Assembly: GCF_943734655.1 (NCBI RefSeq) | Contig: NC_071355.1 | Coordinates: 227,049,027 to 227,113,026 of the forward strand | Direction of reading: 5' to 3' | Length of the DNA: 64,000 nt | DNA from: Sabethes cyaneus | Taxonomy: Eukaryota > Arthropoda > Insecta > Diptera > Culicidae | Part shown: positions 22,993 through 36,600 of the stretch, in pieces | How positions within the stretch are numbered: position 1 is the first letter of the stretch | How the letters are laid out: each line of letters starts with the position of its first letter | Notes under the pieces: generated by a model | The model's input: only the letters and a program-made list of their open reading frames with translations | Database searches by the model: none | Told to the model about the DNA's origin: nothing | Position numbers and translations under genes: made by a program

Positions 22993-24554
22993 ACGACGGA
23001 GCTGGAACACGCCGCGCCGCGGCAGTTACAGCAATATGCAGATAGAAAGATGAAAAACCCCATTTAAATTTAAATGCTTTGGAAACTCTCGTTTCCTTCG
23101 AGAAATTGTGCAATTTAGCCTCTGTCGTCGGTTTTTGTTTTTTTTGTCAGCATATACAGTACCTACATTAGACAAAACATCACCATTAAAGTATATGCTG
23201 TATCTTCAGTTTATAGGTACGGACGGTTGGTTATAGTCGGTATTTTAATTTAACCTCGCCGGCCGTGTTGAAGTGCTATGAACAGCGAGAGAAAATTAAA
23301 ATGGATAAAAAATTTGATTGTGATTGGGAAATCATGTACATTTTCTATGGGACGATGTCGGATAAAAACGAATTAAACATGAATTGAATATGTGTCATGA
23401 AGTTATGTTTGTTTGTGGCAATTCGTGTTATTTCACAAGGAACCATTAAAACGGTAGACCATAAGTTACCTTGTTTATCAAAGGAATAGGTCTTTGTTTC
23501 AAAATTTAACTCATCTTCTTTATGTTTCAGTAATAAAAGTAGTGTGTTCTCAACTACGAGGTGTTGTTATTTGGTAATTGAAATTTTCGTCGTCATTTTG
23601 GAACAAGATTCATAATCGATTTATTTTTCTTCCATGAAAATGATTAATCAAATATTATAAATACTTTTGAATGATGCTGCAAAGTGTAATTTTGATTCGA
23701 TGCAAATATTCTACGACAGCTCTAATAAACTAGTTTTCTTACCCACATTTCGATCACTCCAAAAAACATTTGCTATTTTCCTAGTTCGACAAAAACATCA
23801 ATCCTCTATACGGACTCCTAAGTTCCCACTCCGCCAGCTTCCGCCCAGTACGTTGGTCTAGAATGCTACCGCTTCGTGGCACCGTAATTGGATATCACTT
23901 TATTTTAGTTATTGTTTGTATGTCCAGCAGCGTCAGCAGCCCACTAGCTACGACACTACAGACAGACAGTTGTGGGAGTAGTTGCCCTTCGAGAGTGGAC
24001 CTGCCCCCTGGGCCGGCGGGTGAACGCATTGTGCAATTGTTTGTTTTTTCCCACTTGTTGTCGATTCCGCCGCCGTGCCGGTAACTATTTTCCACTTCAT
24101 TTTCTGTCGTGTGAAATTATGTTCTCGCCTTTCCCTTTGTTTTGATTACATTGTTTTTTGAGAAGTCATTTGTCTACCGGATATATAGAAAAGCTACATA
24201 ATCACTTCAGAAGATTCACAAGACAAAAAATCACGCAAAATACTGTTTCCCACATAGTTCTTATTAGGCGTCCATTCTTGTTTGAAGGCCAACATTCTCA
24301 GGTTGTAGATTTGAAAAGGTTCAACTTGGTGGGATTTGCTTGGATGCTTTCATTAACGCTAACGCTTCATTGAAAGGGTTGAAAATGCCATAGTTCCATA
24401 GTTTAGGTGGATTTGCTGTTTCTTTCCTGGCATCGACTTCAACATTTGTCAGAGTTTGTTTATTGGATGGGAAGTAATTTTTTTAAATAGTTTGTGTAAC
24501 CCATCTACTTGTCGGCATAGTTTAATGCATATTTTTATTATCTTTCCCTTTCAG
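22993..24554 (+). other. presumed ck 5' UTR exon and first UTR intron
   Basis: This lies between the candidate start site and the acceptor TTTCAG (24549-24554). A GC-rich island at 23820-24090 ends near a donor-like GTAACT and could be an alternative 5' exon. No coding signal is convincing. Confidence 0.35.
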
Positions 24555-24601
24555 CTTAAAACGAAAGTCAATGTGGCGTCAAGATGGTTATCGTTACACG
24601 G
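24555..24601 (+). CDS. ck: ck exon with start codon (MVIVTR)
   Basis: Acceptor TTTCAG, then 29 bases of 5' UTR, the ATG at 24584 and six codons, then the donor GTAAGT at 24602. The six residues MVIVTR followed by GDYIW across the junction fit the known myosin VIIa amino terminus. An out-of-frame ATG lies 13 bases upstream (24571). Confidence 0.85.
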
Positions 24602-27600
24602 GTAAGTAAACCAATAATATTTGAATGATAAAATTGCTCATTGTTACTAAGTCGAGGTCTGTTCTTTACATGAAGTTTTTGTTAAATTCAATCATTCTAT
24701 GATTCAAATCGATTCAAATTTCGTGTGAATATCTATTTTACACTTTCTCAATATCGTATTTTTTGTTTTCCATCTTAATAATAACTATTCTTGAAGACTA
24801 ATTTCATAAGGGAACATGGGCAGTCAGAACGAACATTTAGAGACGATTTGATTCCCGTACGTGGAAAAATGGTTCGACTCAATGGCGAACCATCGTAGGC
24901 AGATATGAGATAGTAGGTAATAGCAAAAAAAAAGCGAAAAAATAAAACAAAACATTTCGTAATCACGCCCTGTTGCGCGCTGCCTTTCGTACACGACCAA
25001 TGTTCGGCCTAACTTCCTTATTGTCTTCTTGTCTGTATACCTCCCTGCAGCAGTAGTGCATCAGGTTTCTTACCCTAAACAAGTACAAGACACAGTAACT
25101 TCCATGTACTAGCCTGGCACACTGGCGTAATTATGATTTGATTTTTAGCACGTAATCAGTCTATTGAGTTACTCGACAAAGAAGACCTGGGCGGCTTATA
25201 TCGGCTAGCTGTAGCACATTCAAGCACTCGTTCGATGGCCATGAATTATGCTAGCAATATGTCGTACTATTTCATAAGGATTGATTTTGGAAGGATAGCG
25301 GTTCAAATAAATTGAAAGGAATGAAATGAACTAAAAGTGTTTCCTCAAGGCAGCACCGTAGAAGAAATTATAAGAATAATGTTTGAAAAAGATATTAATC
25401 TAGTATTTAGAAATGAAAATCAATCTCGCAGTGTATTACTGCAAAATTATTTACTGTTTTATGCATACCATGGTGAGTCTATTCTTCATGACGTACACCT
25501 AATGTTTCTAAATCATCTTTTCGTGCCATACCCGATGAATAAATTCTAAATCATAGGTTATATCGGTACTGACCGTTGAGAGGGGACCTTCGACATATTA
25601 TTAGAAAGTCAATATCATACCTCAAGCGAACGAAATGAATCTGTTGTCTACCTGTTATGTTTGCGCAAAAAATTAAGGAGATTGGCATGTTAATTCCCAG
25701 TAATCACGTGCTACATGTTCGTAAAGTGGGCTCAGACGATAATGTAGGTGCTGTTGCCAAAAGTGTGTGATTTGTGTGTCACCTATTAGTCGCACTAGCC
25801 TAAGGATAATTTGATGCAGAAGCTTCGGTTTACCCATTTATAAGGTCCAATGGAGTTGGACATTCCGCAGCATTATCGCTTCTCACTCAGTATGTGCCTT
25901 GGAGGCTAGAAACTGATGGATACTTTTCCTGTAATATCACATTTTCTGATCAAGCACATTTTCATAAGCTCTCGTGTGAGGTTCAGAAAAACAAGTGTTA
26001 TTTTTTGTAAAAAAATCTCAAGTGAAAAATTAGAGAAGGATAATCTTACTAAATTGAAATTATGGGTACTTTAACTCATATTTGAGACTTTACTAAGACG
26101 CTCAAAAACAACTTCTGATTATTTAATATTATTTAATACTAGCTGACCAGACAAACTTCGTATTGCCACAAATTAAACTGTGTTGTATATAAATCGTGAA
26201 TCTCGAATGACCTTTGTCACAATCTCGAGTTTTGCAAGTTTCTGAGGAGTTCATGGGTGGTTTAATATACAAATTTTCTTCACAGTAAAGTAGAAAACAG
26301 CTCCCCCCATTGCTTAGTCTGATAAAATAACGCGGATAGCATTAAAATATTCGCCATGATTATATAACATTTCGCAGAATACCGTTTTGCGGAACACCAC
26401 CTCTCGCTTGACCGTAACGCGGAATACTTTCACGAAAAACCTTACGCTGGACGTACCATTTCACGGAAAATGTTTCACAGGGGTAATCCTCTCCTTACGC
26501 GCTGTCGCTCGTTCGGACCCAACTGAAAGAAACTAATAGAGGTCAGTAGACCTAGGAAAATAAATAAACCCTAATTGATAGTTTTTGGCGGTCTTGTTAT
26601 TGACTAATGTTGTATGGAAGAGTTCGATTGGTTTTTAAGTTACGCAAAAATTTCTGTTTTATTTGTATGAGAGTCCTTATCCCCCTACCACAGGAGTGAG
26701 GCGACTAAAAACATCATAAAAAAATTCCTGCCTCCAAAGCCCCCCACATGCCAAATTTGGTTCCATTTGGTTGATTAGTTCTCTAGTTATGAGGAAATTT
26801 ATACATATTTCATTATAAGGGGAGGGGCCATAAGTTACCTCCTGAAGAGTGGAAGGGTCGCAATGCACCATAGAAAAAGAATTTGCCTCCCGTAACACCC
26901 ACATGCCAAATTTGGTTCCATATGCTTGATTGGTTCTAATGTTATGAGGAAATTTGTATTTCATTTGCATGGAAGCCCCCCTCTTAGTGGGGAGATGGGC
27001 CTCTAACTATCATAAGAACCTTCCCTGGCCCCAAAAGCGCCTACATGCAAATTTTCAAGCCGATCGGTTCAGTAGTTTTCGATTCTATAAGGAACATACG
27101 GGCAGACAGACAGAAATCCATTTTTATAGGTATAGATTTGTATGGGAGCCCACCACTTAGTGGGGGGAGGGGTCTCTAACCATCATAAGAACCTTCCCTG
27201 GCCCCAAAAACCCCTACATGCAAATTTTCACGCCGATCGGTTCAGTAGTTTTCGATTCTATAAGGAACATACGGACAGATAGACAGACAGAAATCCATTT
27301 TTATGGATTCTTTTCCACTCCACTTTTCAACTTCAACTCCAACTCTTTTGCTGTTCCACCTTAGCTTTAGGGTGTTGGTGGAATTCCCTACATAGACAGG
27401 GCACCACCATAGCGCCATTGTCATTGTAGGCTTGGGCACCTGCAATAACGGTAACGGTAGTTCTTTATAATCAACGGAAGGGACGGTAGAAGAAAGTAAT
27501 GAAACAAAGGTGCTGATAGGTTCAAACAGAATAGGACCAGGCGTGAAGGGGAAAGAGCGAAAAATAAGGTAAGGGAGGGTCATTGAAGCAACGATTAAGA

Positions 27601-30600
27601 AGTGATGTACCGCTCGTTTTTACCCAAAATTAATTATATCCTGACCACACTAGAAGGTCCAGACAAAAAACACGAGGTTGGTCGATAAAATTTAAATAAA
27701 AATTATTTTCTTACGGCAAAGTCCTAATGCTTGAGGTTTTGCAAGACGTTAATTTATGGTATAGCAATAAATTAATCATCATACGGTTTACGATTGTTGA
27801 AAGTTTGCGTATCCACCTTTTGTTATAGTCTGGATCCGCCAGTGGTCGTTCGACCACTGCTGTTTGCTCGAATTTGATTAGTGACAGCTAGTGACTCAAG
27901 TTCCTTCTTTGTTCCTCTTAGTAGAATCTGAAAATAAATAAAGAAAGCAGAAACTTGCCCCGGTTAAATTGTAAATTATTTTAATGTCCAATGACAAATA
28001 CCTACGCGTTTCGCCTACGAGAAGGAAATGTAGGTCTTTCTGAGTAATTACTTACTTAATTGGCCTAACGTCTTACGACAAGGCTTGCACAGCATAATTT
28101 CTTCATATATTTCGGTCCATGGCAGCTGGTCTCCAGTTCCGCGGGCACCCAGTGCACGCCAGATCCCGCTCCACCTGGACTTGCCACCTCACTCGCAGTG
28201 CCCCTCTTCGACTTGTTCCTACCGAATTCGATGCGAAAAACCATTTTTGCAGGATAGTTATCCGGTATTCTAGCAACATGTCCTGCCCAACGTATCCGTC
28301 CAGCTTTAACCACTTTCTGAATACTTGGTTCGCTGTAGAAACGCGCGAGGTCGTGGTTCATTCTTCACCTCCATACACCGTTTTCTTGCACTCCGCCAAA
28401 GATGGTTCTTAACACCCGCCGTTCGAAAACTCCGGTCCTCTTCTAGCAGTGTCCACGTTTCGTGCCCGTAGAGGACAACCGGCCTAACCGGAGTGTACTT
28501 TTTACGGGGGCTCAGATTGTTCGACCGCATTATGGAGTCCGTAGTAGGTCCGACTTCAGGTGATAATACGCCTTTTAATCTCACGGCTGGTATTGCTGTC
28601 CTCTGTTGCCAGTGAGCCAAGGTATACGATCTCGTCGACTACGTCGAACTCATTCCCGTTGTTTACCACGGTACTGCCCAGTGGTCTTTCTCAGTTATAG
28701 TCTTTATTTTCAAGTTTCAACTTCAAAATTATTGCTCAGCAAAGTAGTATTTCAACAGCCACAACATGCTTAGCGTTTGATTTCTCATACCAGAACGGAT
28801 ATTGTTGGGAAATCATTTGAAAAAGCTATTCCCACTTCCATCGAAATATGCCGAATGGTTCGAAGTGCGTCAAACATCATTAATCGCTTTTAAAGATGCC
28901 GGTGTTCATGTTACAGGGTGACAAGGAGTTGCTCGATCGATTAGAGCCCCGAAAGTTCGGTATCGTGACACTGTAGGAGATCAGTCGTAAGGGCAAGAAG
29001 GTGTAGAGGATTCGTGGCGGTAAGAGGTATAATTTTACCAGAGTGGTGGAGTGACCAATGAGCTGGGGACGAATTTTGTAGTGATGGGCAGAACGCAGGA
29101 TTGCGTTGTGGACTGGAAGGCGATCAACGAGAGGATGTGTAATTTGAGCATAAAAGACCGTTTCTTCAGCTACACTATCAAAATGTGCACTGTTTACCTG
29201 AGATCGTCATTGGGTATATGAACGCACAGATCGGCAAAAAAGCGATGTATAGACTGGTAATCGCGGCCCATAACCTACACAGACACGAACGATAAGAGCC
29301 TATGATGCATCAACTTTGCAGGTTCCCGAGGCCTGGTGATCCGAAGCACATTCTTTCCCCGCAAGATATCCACGAAGCCACCTCCCAGTAAACAATTTGG
29401 TTTGTATATCTAGGTTGCAACTGATACGAGATACGAAATCATATCCGCACGAAAAATATTTCGTTATATTTCACGCCACATAAGAACATATAAGTACCAA
29501 AGTGGAAGCAATATACGTACAAAAGTTTTGACAATCATTTGTAATTCTATCTTACATGCTATACAACAGTTTTTGGAACACGCAACTTAATACTCCTCAA
29601 TATGCAATCAAGATATAACTAAATGTTACAATCAACTATACTGCTATAAAATTCATAAGTTGTATATGACGACACGCACGACTACAAAACAATTTATTGT
29701 ACACTTCGCTTTGACATACTCTTATCATTATGCAATTCCAATGGAAAACTAACATGCATATGACTTAACGAGGACTTTCTATTACGATCTTGTGTTATCT
29801 GGGCTGGAGATTACCTGATCAACGAACATTGAACCACATCGTCCATATTCTAATCAATAGCTGGTTTTACTCGAACATCACCAACATAGGTATACCCCGT
29901 ACGGTGTGCAGATATCGATTCGGACCATTATCTAGTACATAGTACAGAACATGTTCGCTCAAAACTATTGATGGTATACACCTCGTGACAAAGCCACCCT
30001 CCTAGGTTAAACATTTGGCAATAAAGCAATCCGCGAGTTGTCGAGGACTACGCACGCATACTGGATGAAGCTCTACCTTTCTCTGGCGGTTCGACTCTCG
30101 AAGACAGATGGAGCAGGACATGCTCGGCCGTCAATGAGCCCGCAACCGCGGTGCTAGGTGAAGAAATCTCGAGTGCACGAAATAATTGTTTTGACGGAGA
30201 TTGGCAACAAGCGATGGAGAGGAAAACTAGAACTTGGTAAAACATTGCCAAGAGGGGGAATTTGCCTAAGCATCGACAAGCGCAGAATGAGTTGATGACG
30301 ATCCTGAGGAGAAAAAGCACCAGAACGAGGACAGAGATCGTGAAGAGCTAGTACAACTATTCCGGACTAATGAGATGCCAAAATTCTAAGAGATGGTGAA
30401 CCAATCTCGTTAAGTATCCACACCTAAGTTTATTATGTGTTGGCTGTAGAGACGAGGAGGGAAACCTGGTCACAAACATACGCGAGATGGTCGAGGTGGA
30501 AGCAGTTCTTCGATGAGCATCTCAATGGCGAAGGACACGAAACAGAACCTGAAATTAAATAAAAACGAAAATTTTCCAATTAAATTCTACTATGCTCCAA

Positions 30601-33600
30601 AAACTTCAGACGAAACAGAAGTTAACGTAGGAGTGCCTACAAACGATAACAACATGCCGGTTCCCGGTGTCAAAGTGACCCGCAATACATCGGTCAGCTG
30701 AAAAATAATAGAGCCGCCGGAAAGGACTGACTCTCGGAAGAGCTCCACAAAGAAACATTTGGATAGCGATGGCACTTCATTGGATATTCTCAAGGATTTG
30801 GGAGGAGGGGAAACTACCGGAGTAGATGGAAGGTGTGGTTTGTAGCGTCTGTAACAATGGCGATCGGTTCGATTGCTGTCATTACCGCGGCATTACACAG
30901 TTTAACGCCACCTACAAGTTACTCAGCCAGATTTTGTTAAGCCAATAACAAGAAAATTCGGAGGGCAGTATCAAGCGGGCTCTATTGAAGCCCGTGCTAC
31001 TATGTATCAAATTTTCATTTTCCGACAAATCCTCCAGAAATGTCGAGAGTTACAGCGTGCCAACGCATCATATTCTCGTACATTTTAGGCTAGTCTATGA
31101 CACAGTCGAGCACAAACAGCTATGGTAAATAATTCACGAGAACGGCTTTGCGGACAAACTGACGCGGCTGATCAAAGCTACCCTGGAGCGAGTGATGTCT
31201 ACGTGCGTATTTCGGGGACACTCTCGAATCCCTTCGAATCGTGCAGAGGGTTACGGCAAGGAGATGGACTATCCCGTATGTTATTCAACACTGCCATTGA
31301 AGGTGTGATCCGGCAAGTGGGTATCGAAACGAGAGGAACGATCCTTGGGAAAAGTAGTCAACTCTGAGTCGACATCATTACTAGCAACCTTCGGTTGGCG
31401 GAGCTAATTTACGCGAGACTAAAAACGGAGCCGTAGAGGATTGAGTTGCAAATCAACGTGATGAAAACTAATAATATGGTAGGAAGAGGCTCCAGAGAAA
31501 ACAGCGTTTGTCTCCAATGGATAGTGACTATTGATGGCGGTGAATTGGAAGAGGTTCATGAATTCACCGATTTGGGATCTCTGGTCACCGCCGACAATAA
31601 TACGAGTAAAGAGATTCAACGACGCATTCAAGCTGGAAGTAGGTGGTCTATTTTTGGCGGAGTACAAACGGATAGCGGAGAGTGACGTAGGCGTGTGAAC
31701 TTTAAGTGGCAGACGCTACTGGGAGAGATTCCCATCGTATAGCAAAAGAAGGGAGACTATGGTGGGCCGGCCACGTAGTAAGGATGCCGGTTGGCTGTGC
31801 AGTGAAATCCGTTCTCTTCTAGAATCCCACCGGGACCACGAATAGAGGTGGGTTTTTTCTATTCCTGGCGTCGGAATAGAGGTGGGTTCTTCTATTCCTG
31901 GTGTCAGAATAGAGGTGGGATTTTCTAGATAGCTCGATCAGGTTGAAGCTGACTTGCGTGTTTCGAAACGCTCAACGAATTGGCGAAGAGTAGTGTAGGA
32001 TCGAGTACAGTGGAGATGAATTCTTGATACGGCAAAAACCACCCCGGTTCTCTGCTGGTAGAAGTGACTAAGTTGATATATTTTGAAATTCAATTAGCTC
32101 AAATTGATTCACTAAGTTTGCAATACAATTGTTATAATTTACAAAATAAATTTAACAAAATATTTTGTTTTAATGGCTGTATCTGGTCAAGTGAGAACTG
32201 GTTTAATCCACTGTTTTATTTTAATCAAAGACATTTTAAATTTTAGTGTTTTTTTGGAAAATGCCTGAAATTTCTTAAGAACTCTGTGTTCAAAAATGTA
32301 TTCTCTCATAGTTTGAAATTTGATTAGTGAAACTAAAAATTAACATTTGTTTAATAATTCGATTTAAAACTCAGCAGAAATTCGCATGTGTTCGGCAGGC
32401 ATTGAACTCTCCATTTTTCACATGGTGAATTACGCAATACAGTTCATCGGTCTCCGACCAAATCGAAGATGACGCAGGTTTATTTATTAACGTGCAGTAC
32501 CGGTTTTTTATTTTAATTTTCTTCGTCAATTCACGAACTCCTGTTGAGCGCTAAATGTATTACCATGCAATAAAACTAGTGCCAGAGTGATGTAAGAAAT
32601 GCTTGATCAATTTTAAGGATGACTTCATCGGATATGAATATTTTGGAATTCTTATAAGACGAGTTCAGGTCGCGAAATCCATAATATATTGGGACATAGG
32701 TAGAATTAAAATTTAAGAAACTTGATTTTAATGTCATCACGTAAATAAATGATAAGAAAATTTAAAAAAAATTAAATATCATTAACTTCTTCACATTACA
32801 GGGTGACTACATATGGATCGAGCCCGTGTCTGGACGCGAATTCGATGTGGCCATCGGGGCCCGGGTCATATCGGCCGAGGGCCGACGTATCCAGGTCCGC
32901 GATGACGACGGCAACGAACTGTGGCTCACGCCGGAGCGTCGCATCAAAGCCATGCACGCTTCGTCCGTGCAGGGCGTCGAGGATATGATTTCGCTGGGTG
33001 ATCTACACGAGGCTGGCATACTACGGAATTTACTGATCCGATACAACGACAATTTGATCTACGTAAGTACTCGAAAAAAAAAGCCGATTGCTTATTATCT
33101 AAAACTAATTTTGTTATTGTAGACTTACACCGGATCGATTTTGGTAGCAGTAAATCCCTACCAGATACTTCCCATCTACACCGCCGATCAAATCAAGCTG
33201 TACAAGGAACGGAAAATTGGAGAACTTCCGCCGCACATTTTCGCAATCGGAGACAATTCGTATGCTCACATGCGACGCTATGGACAGGATCAGTGTATCG
33301 TTATTTCCGGTGAATCCGGAGCAGGCAAAACGGAAAGTACGAAGCTGATTCTGCAGTACCTGGCCGCGATCAGTGGGAAACACTCCTGGATAGAGCAGCA
33401 AATACTCGAAGCGAATCCGATTCTGGAAGCATTCGGTAATGCGAAAACCGTGCGAAACGACAACTCGTCCCGCTTCGGAAAGTACATTGATATTCATTTC
33501 AACAGTTCAGGTGTAATCGAAGGTGCCAAAATCGAACAGTATCTTCTGGAAAAATCTCGAATAGTTTCACAGAATGCAGAAGAGCGCAATTATCACATTT

Positions 33601-36600
33601 TCTACTGTTTACTGGCAGGGTTGACGCATGAAGAAAAGCGAAAGCTCAGCCTGGGGCATGCTTCCGATTATCGGTACCTCACAGGGGGTGGGTGCATTAA
33701 ATGTGATGGGAGGAATGATGCTGCGGAATTTGCCGATATTCGATCGGCAATGAAGGTTCTATGCTTTTCGGACCATGAAATATGGGAAATTTTGAAGCTG
33801 CTTGCAGCGCTGCTGCACACTGGCAATATTAAATATCGAGCGACAGTTATTGATAACTTGGACGCAACAGAAATTCCGGAGCATATCAATGTTGAAAGAG
33901 TGGCTAGTTTGTTGGAAGTTCCGTTGCAGCCTTTTATTGATGCTCTCACTAGAAAGACGCTTTTTGCTCATGGTGAAACGGTGGTGTCTACGTTGTCAAG
34001 AGACCAATCGATGGACGTGCGCGATGCCTTTGTGAAGGGCATCTATGGGCGATTGTTTGTTCTTATCGTTAAGAAGATCAACCAGGCAATCTATAAGCCA
34101 AAGTCGTCAACCAGAAGTGCTATTGGGGTGCTGGATATTTTCGGTTTCGAGAATTTTGATCATAATAGTTTTGAACAGTTTTGTATTAATTTTGCAAACG
34201 AAAACTTGCAGCAGTTCTTCGTACAGCACATCTTTAAGCTGGAACAGGAGGAGTACAACCATGAAAGCATCAACTGGCAGCATATCGAGTTCGTGGACAA
34301 TCAAGACGCGTTGGACTTGATAGCCATTAAGCAGTTGAATATTATGGCTTTGATTGATGAAGAATCTAAATTTCCGAAAGGCACAGATCAGACAATGTTG
34401 GCGAAACTGCACAAAACTCATGGCACTCATCGAAACTATCTGAAACCGAAGTCAGATATCAACACCAGTTTTGGGCTGAATCATTTCGCAGGAGTGGTGT
34501 TTTATGATACTCGTGGATTTTTGGAGAAAAATCGTGACACATTTAGCGCAGACTTACTTCAGCTTATATCAAGCTCTTCCAATCGTTTCCTTCAGGCTGT
34601 CTTTGCGGAAGATATTGGCATGGGAGCAGAAACACGGAAACGAACGCCGACCCTTTCGACACAGTTCAAGAAAAGTTTGGATTCACTCATGAAGACCCTC
34701 AGCCAGTGTCAGCCGTTTTTCATTCGATGCATCAAACCGAACGAGCTGAAAAAACCGATGATGTTCGATAGATCACTGTGCTGTCGGCAGTTGCGATACT
34801 CCGGTATGATGGAAACAATTCGAATTCGTCGTGCCGGATATCCTATTAGACATAACTTTAGAGATTTTGTTGAGCGATATCGATTTCTTATCAATGGCGT
34901 TCCACCGGCGCATAGAACTGATTGTCGAATGGCAACTTCGAAAATTTGTGCAACCGTACTAGGTCGGTCCGATTATCAGCTGGGTCATACGAAGGTCTTC
35001 TTGAAGGATGCACACGATTTGTTTTTGGAGCAGGAACGTGACCGTGTTTTGACGCGCAAAATTTTGATCCTGCAGCGTTCGATCCGTGGTTGGGTGTATC
35101 GTAGAAGATTCCTGCGCATGCGGCAGGCAGCTATTACGATTCAAAAGTATTGGAAGGGATACGCACAGCGCCAGCGCTACAAGAAGATGAAGATCGGATA
35201 CATGCGGCTGCAGGCTTTGATTCGTTCGCGCGTTTTGAGCCATCGCTTCCGACATCTGCGGGGACACATTGTACGGTTGCAAGCGAGAATTCGTGGATAT
35301 TTGGTTCGTCGAGAGTACGGCAATAAGTTGTGGGCGGTGATTAAAATCCAATCTCATGTTAGAAGAATGATCGCTGTGAATCGGTATCAGAAGTTGAAGT
35401 TGGAGTATCGAAGGCATCATGAAGCACTGAGACTCAGACGAATGGAAGAGGAGGAATTGAAGCATCAAGGCAACAAGCGGGCTAAGGAAATTGCTGAACA
35501 ACACTATCGCGATCGGTTGAATGAGATCGAACGGAAGGATATGGAACAAGAAATGGAGGAGCGTCGTCAGGTGGAAGTGAAGAAAAACATCATCAACGAT
35601 GCTGCGAGGAAAGCTGACGAACCGGTGGATGATAGTAAGTTGGTGGAAGCAATGTTTGACTTTTTGCCGGATTCTAGCAGTGAAGCTCCAACACCACATG
35701 GTGGCCGTGAAACGTCCGTCTTCAATGACCTACCGGTTAATCAAGATAACCACGAAGATATTATTGGTCCTATTCATACAATTTCCGAAGATGAGGAGGA
35801 CTTGTCGGAATTCAAATTCCAGAAGTTTGCTGCAACCTATTTCCAAGGCAACATTACTCATTACTACTCTCGAAAACCTTTGAAACATCCTTTGTTGCCG
35901 TTGCACACTCAAGGAGATCAGTTGGCAGCACAAGCATTGTGGATTACGATTCTAAGATTCACGGGAGATCTTCCAGAGCCACGTTATCACACTATGGATC
36001 GGGACAACACGTCGGTCATGTCCAAGGTTACGGCAACGCTGGGTCGTAATTTCATAAGAAGCAAGGAGTTCCAAGAAGCTCAAATGATGGGCTTGGATCC
36101 GGAGGCATTTCTCAAACAGAAGCCTCGCTCGATAAGACATAAGCTGGTGTCGCTAACTTTGAAGCGCAAAAACAAGCTGGGCGAGGACGTGCGTCGTCGT
36201 CTGCAAGACGAGGAATACACTGCCGATAGCTATCAATCGTGGTTAGAATCTCGACCAACTTCTAATCTGGAGAAACTACACTTCATTATAGGCCATGGAA
36301 TTTTACGCGCAGAGTTGAGAGATGAAATCTACTGTCAAATTTGCAAACAGCTCACGAATAATCCATCGAAATCATCCCACGCCAGGGGCTGGATCCTGTT
36401 GTCACTTTGCGTGGGATGCTTTGCTCCATCGGAGAAATTCGTCAACTATCTTCGTTCGTTCATCAGGGAAGGACCACCAGGTTATGCTCCGTATTGTGAA
36501 GAACGACTAAAGCGAACGTTCAATAATGGAACTCGCAATCAACCTCCATCCTGGCTGGAACTGCAGGCTACAAAGTCCAAAAAGCCGATCATGCTTCCGA

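Larger units (their letters stand above)
28925..32060 (+). mobile_element. RTE-like LINE remnant, longest copy in window, with insertions
   Basis: Endonuclease sequence lies at about 29050-29383 and resumes at 29804. RT follows: an ITL-like block near 30890, a degraded THHI-FVDF block at about 31065, GLRQGDGLSRMLFNTAIEGV at about 31250-31310, an FTDLGSLVTADNNTSKEIQ block at about 31563-31620, and a carboxy-terminal block with a WAGHV-like motif (about 31766). The tail is near 32060. A 420-bp insertion (29384-29803) and a hairpin minisatellite (31840-31927) interrupt it. Stops are frequent. It lies in ck intron 1 in the sense orientation. Confidence 0.75.

Noticed and set aside
34959..35699. 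246-codon open frame antisense to ck exon 3
   Set aside because: It mirrors the strongly conserved IQ and helix coding region and has no family likeness; it is a shadow frame.
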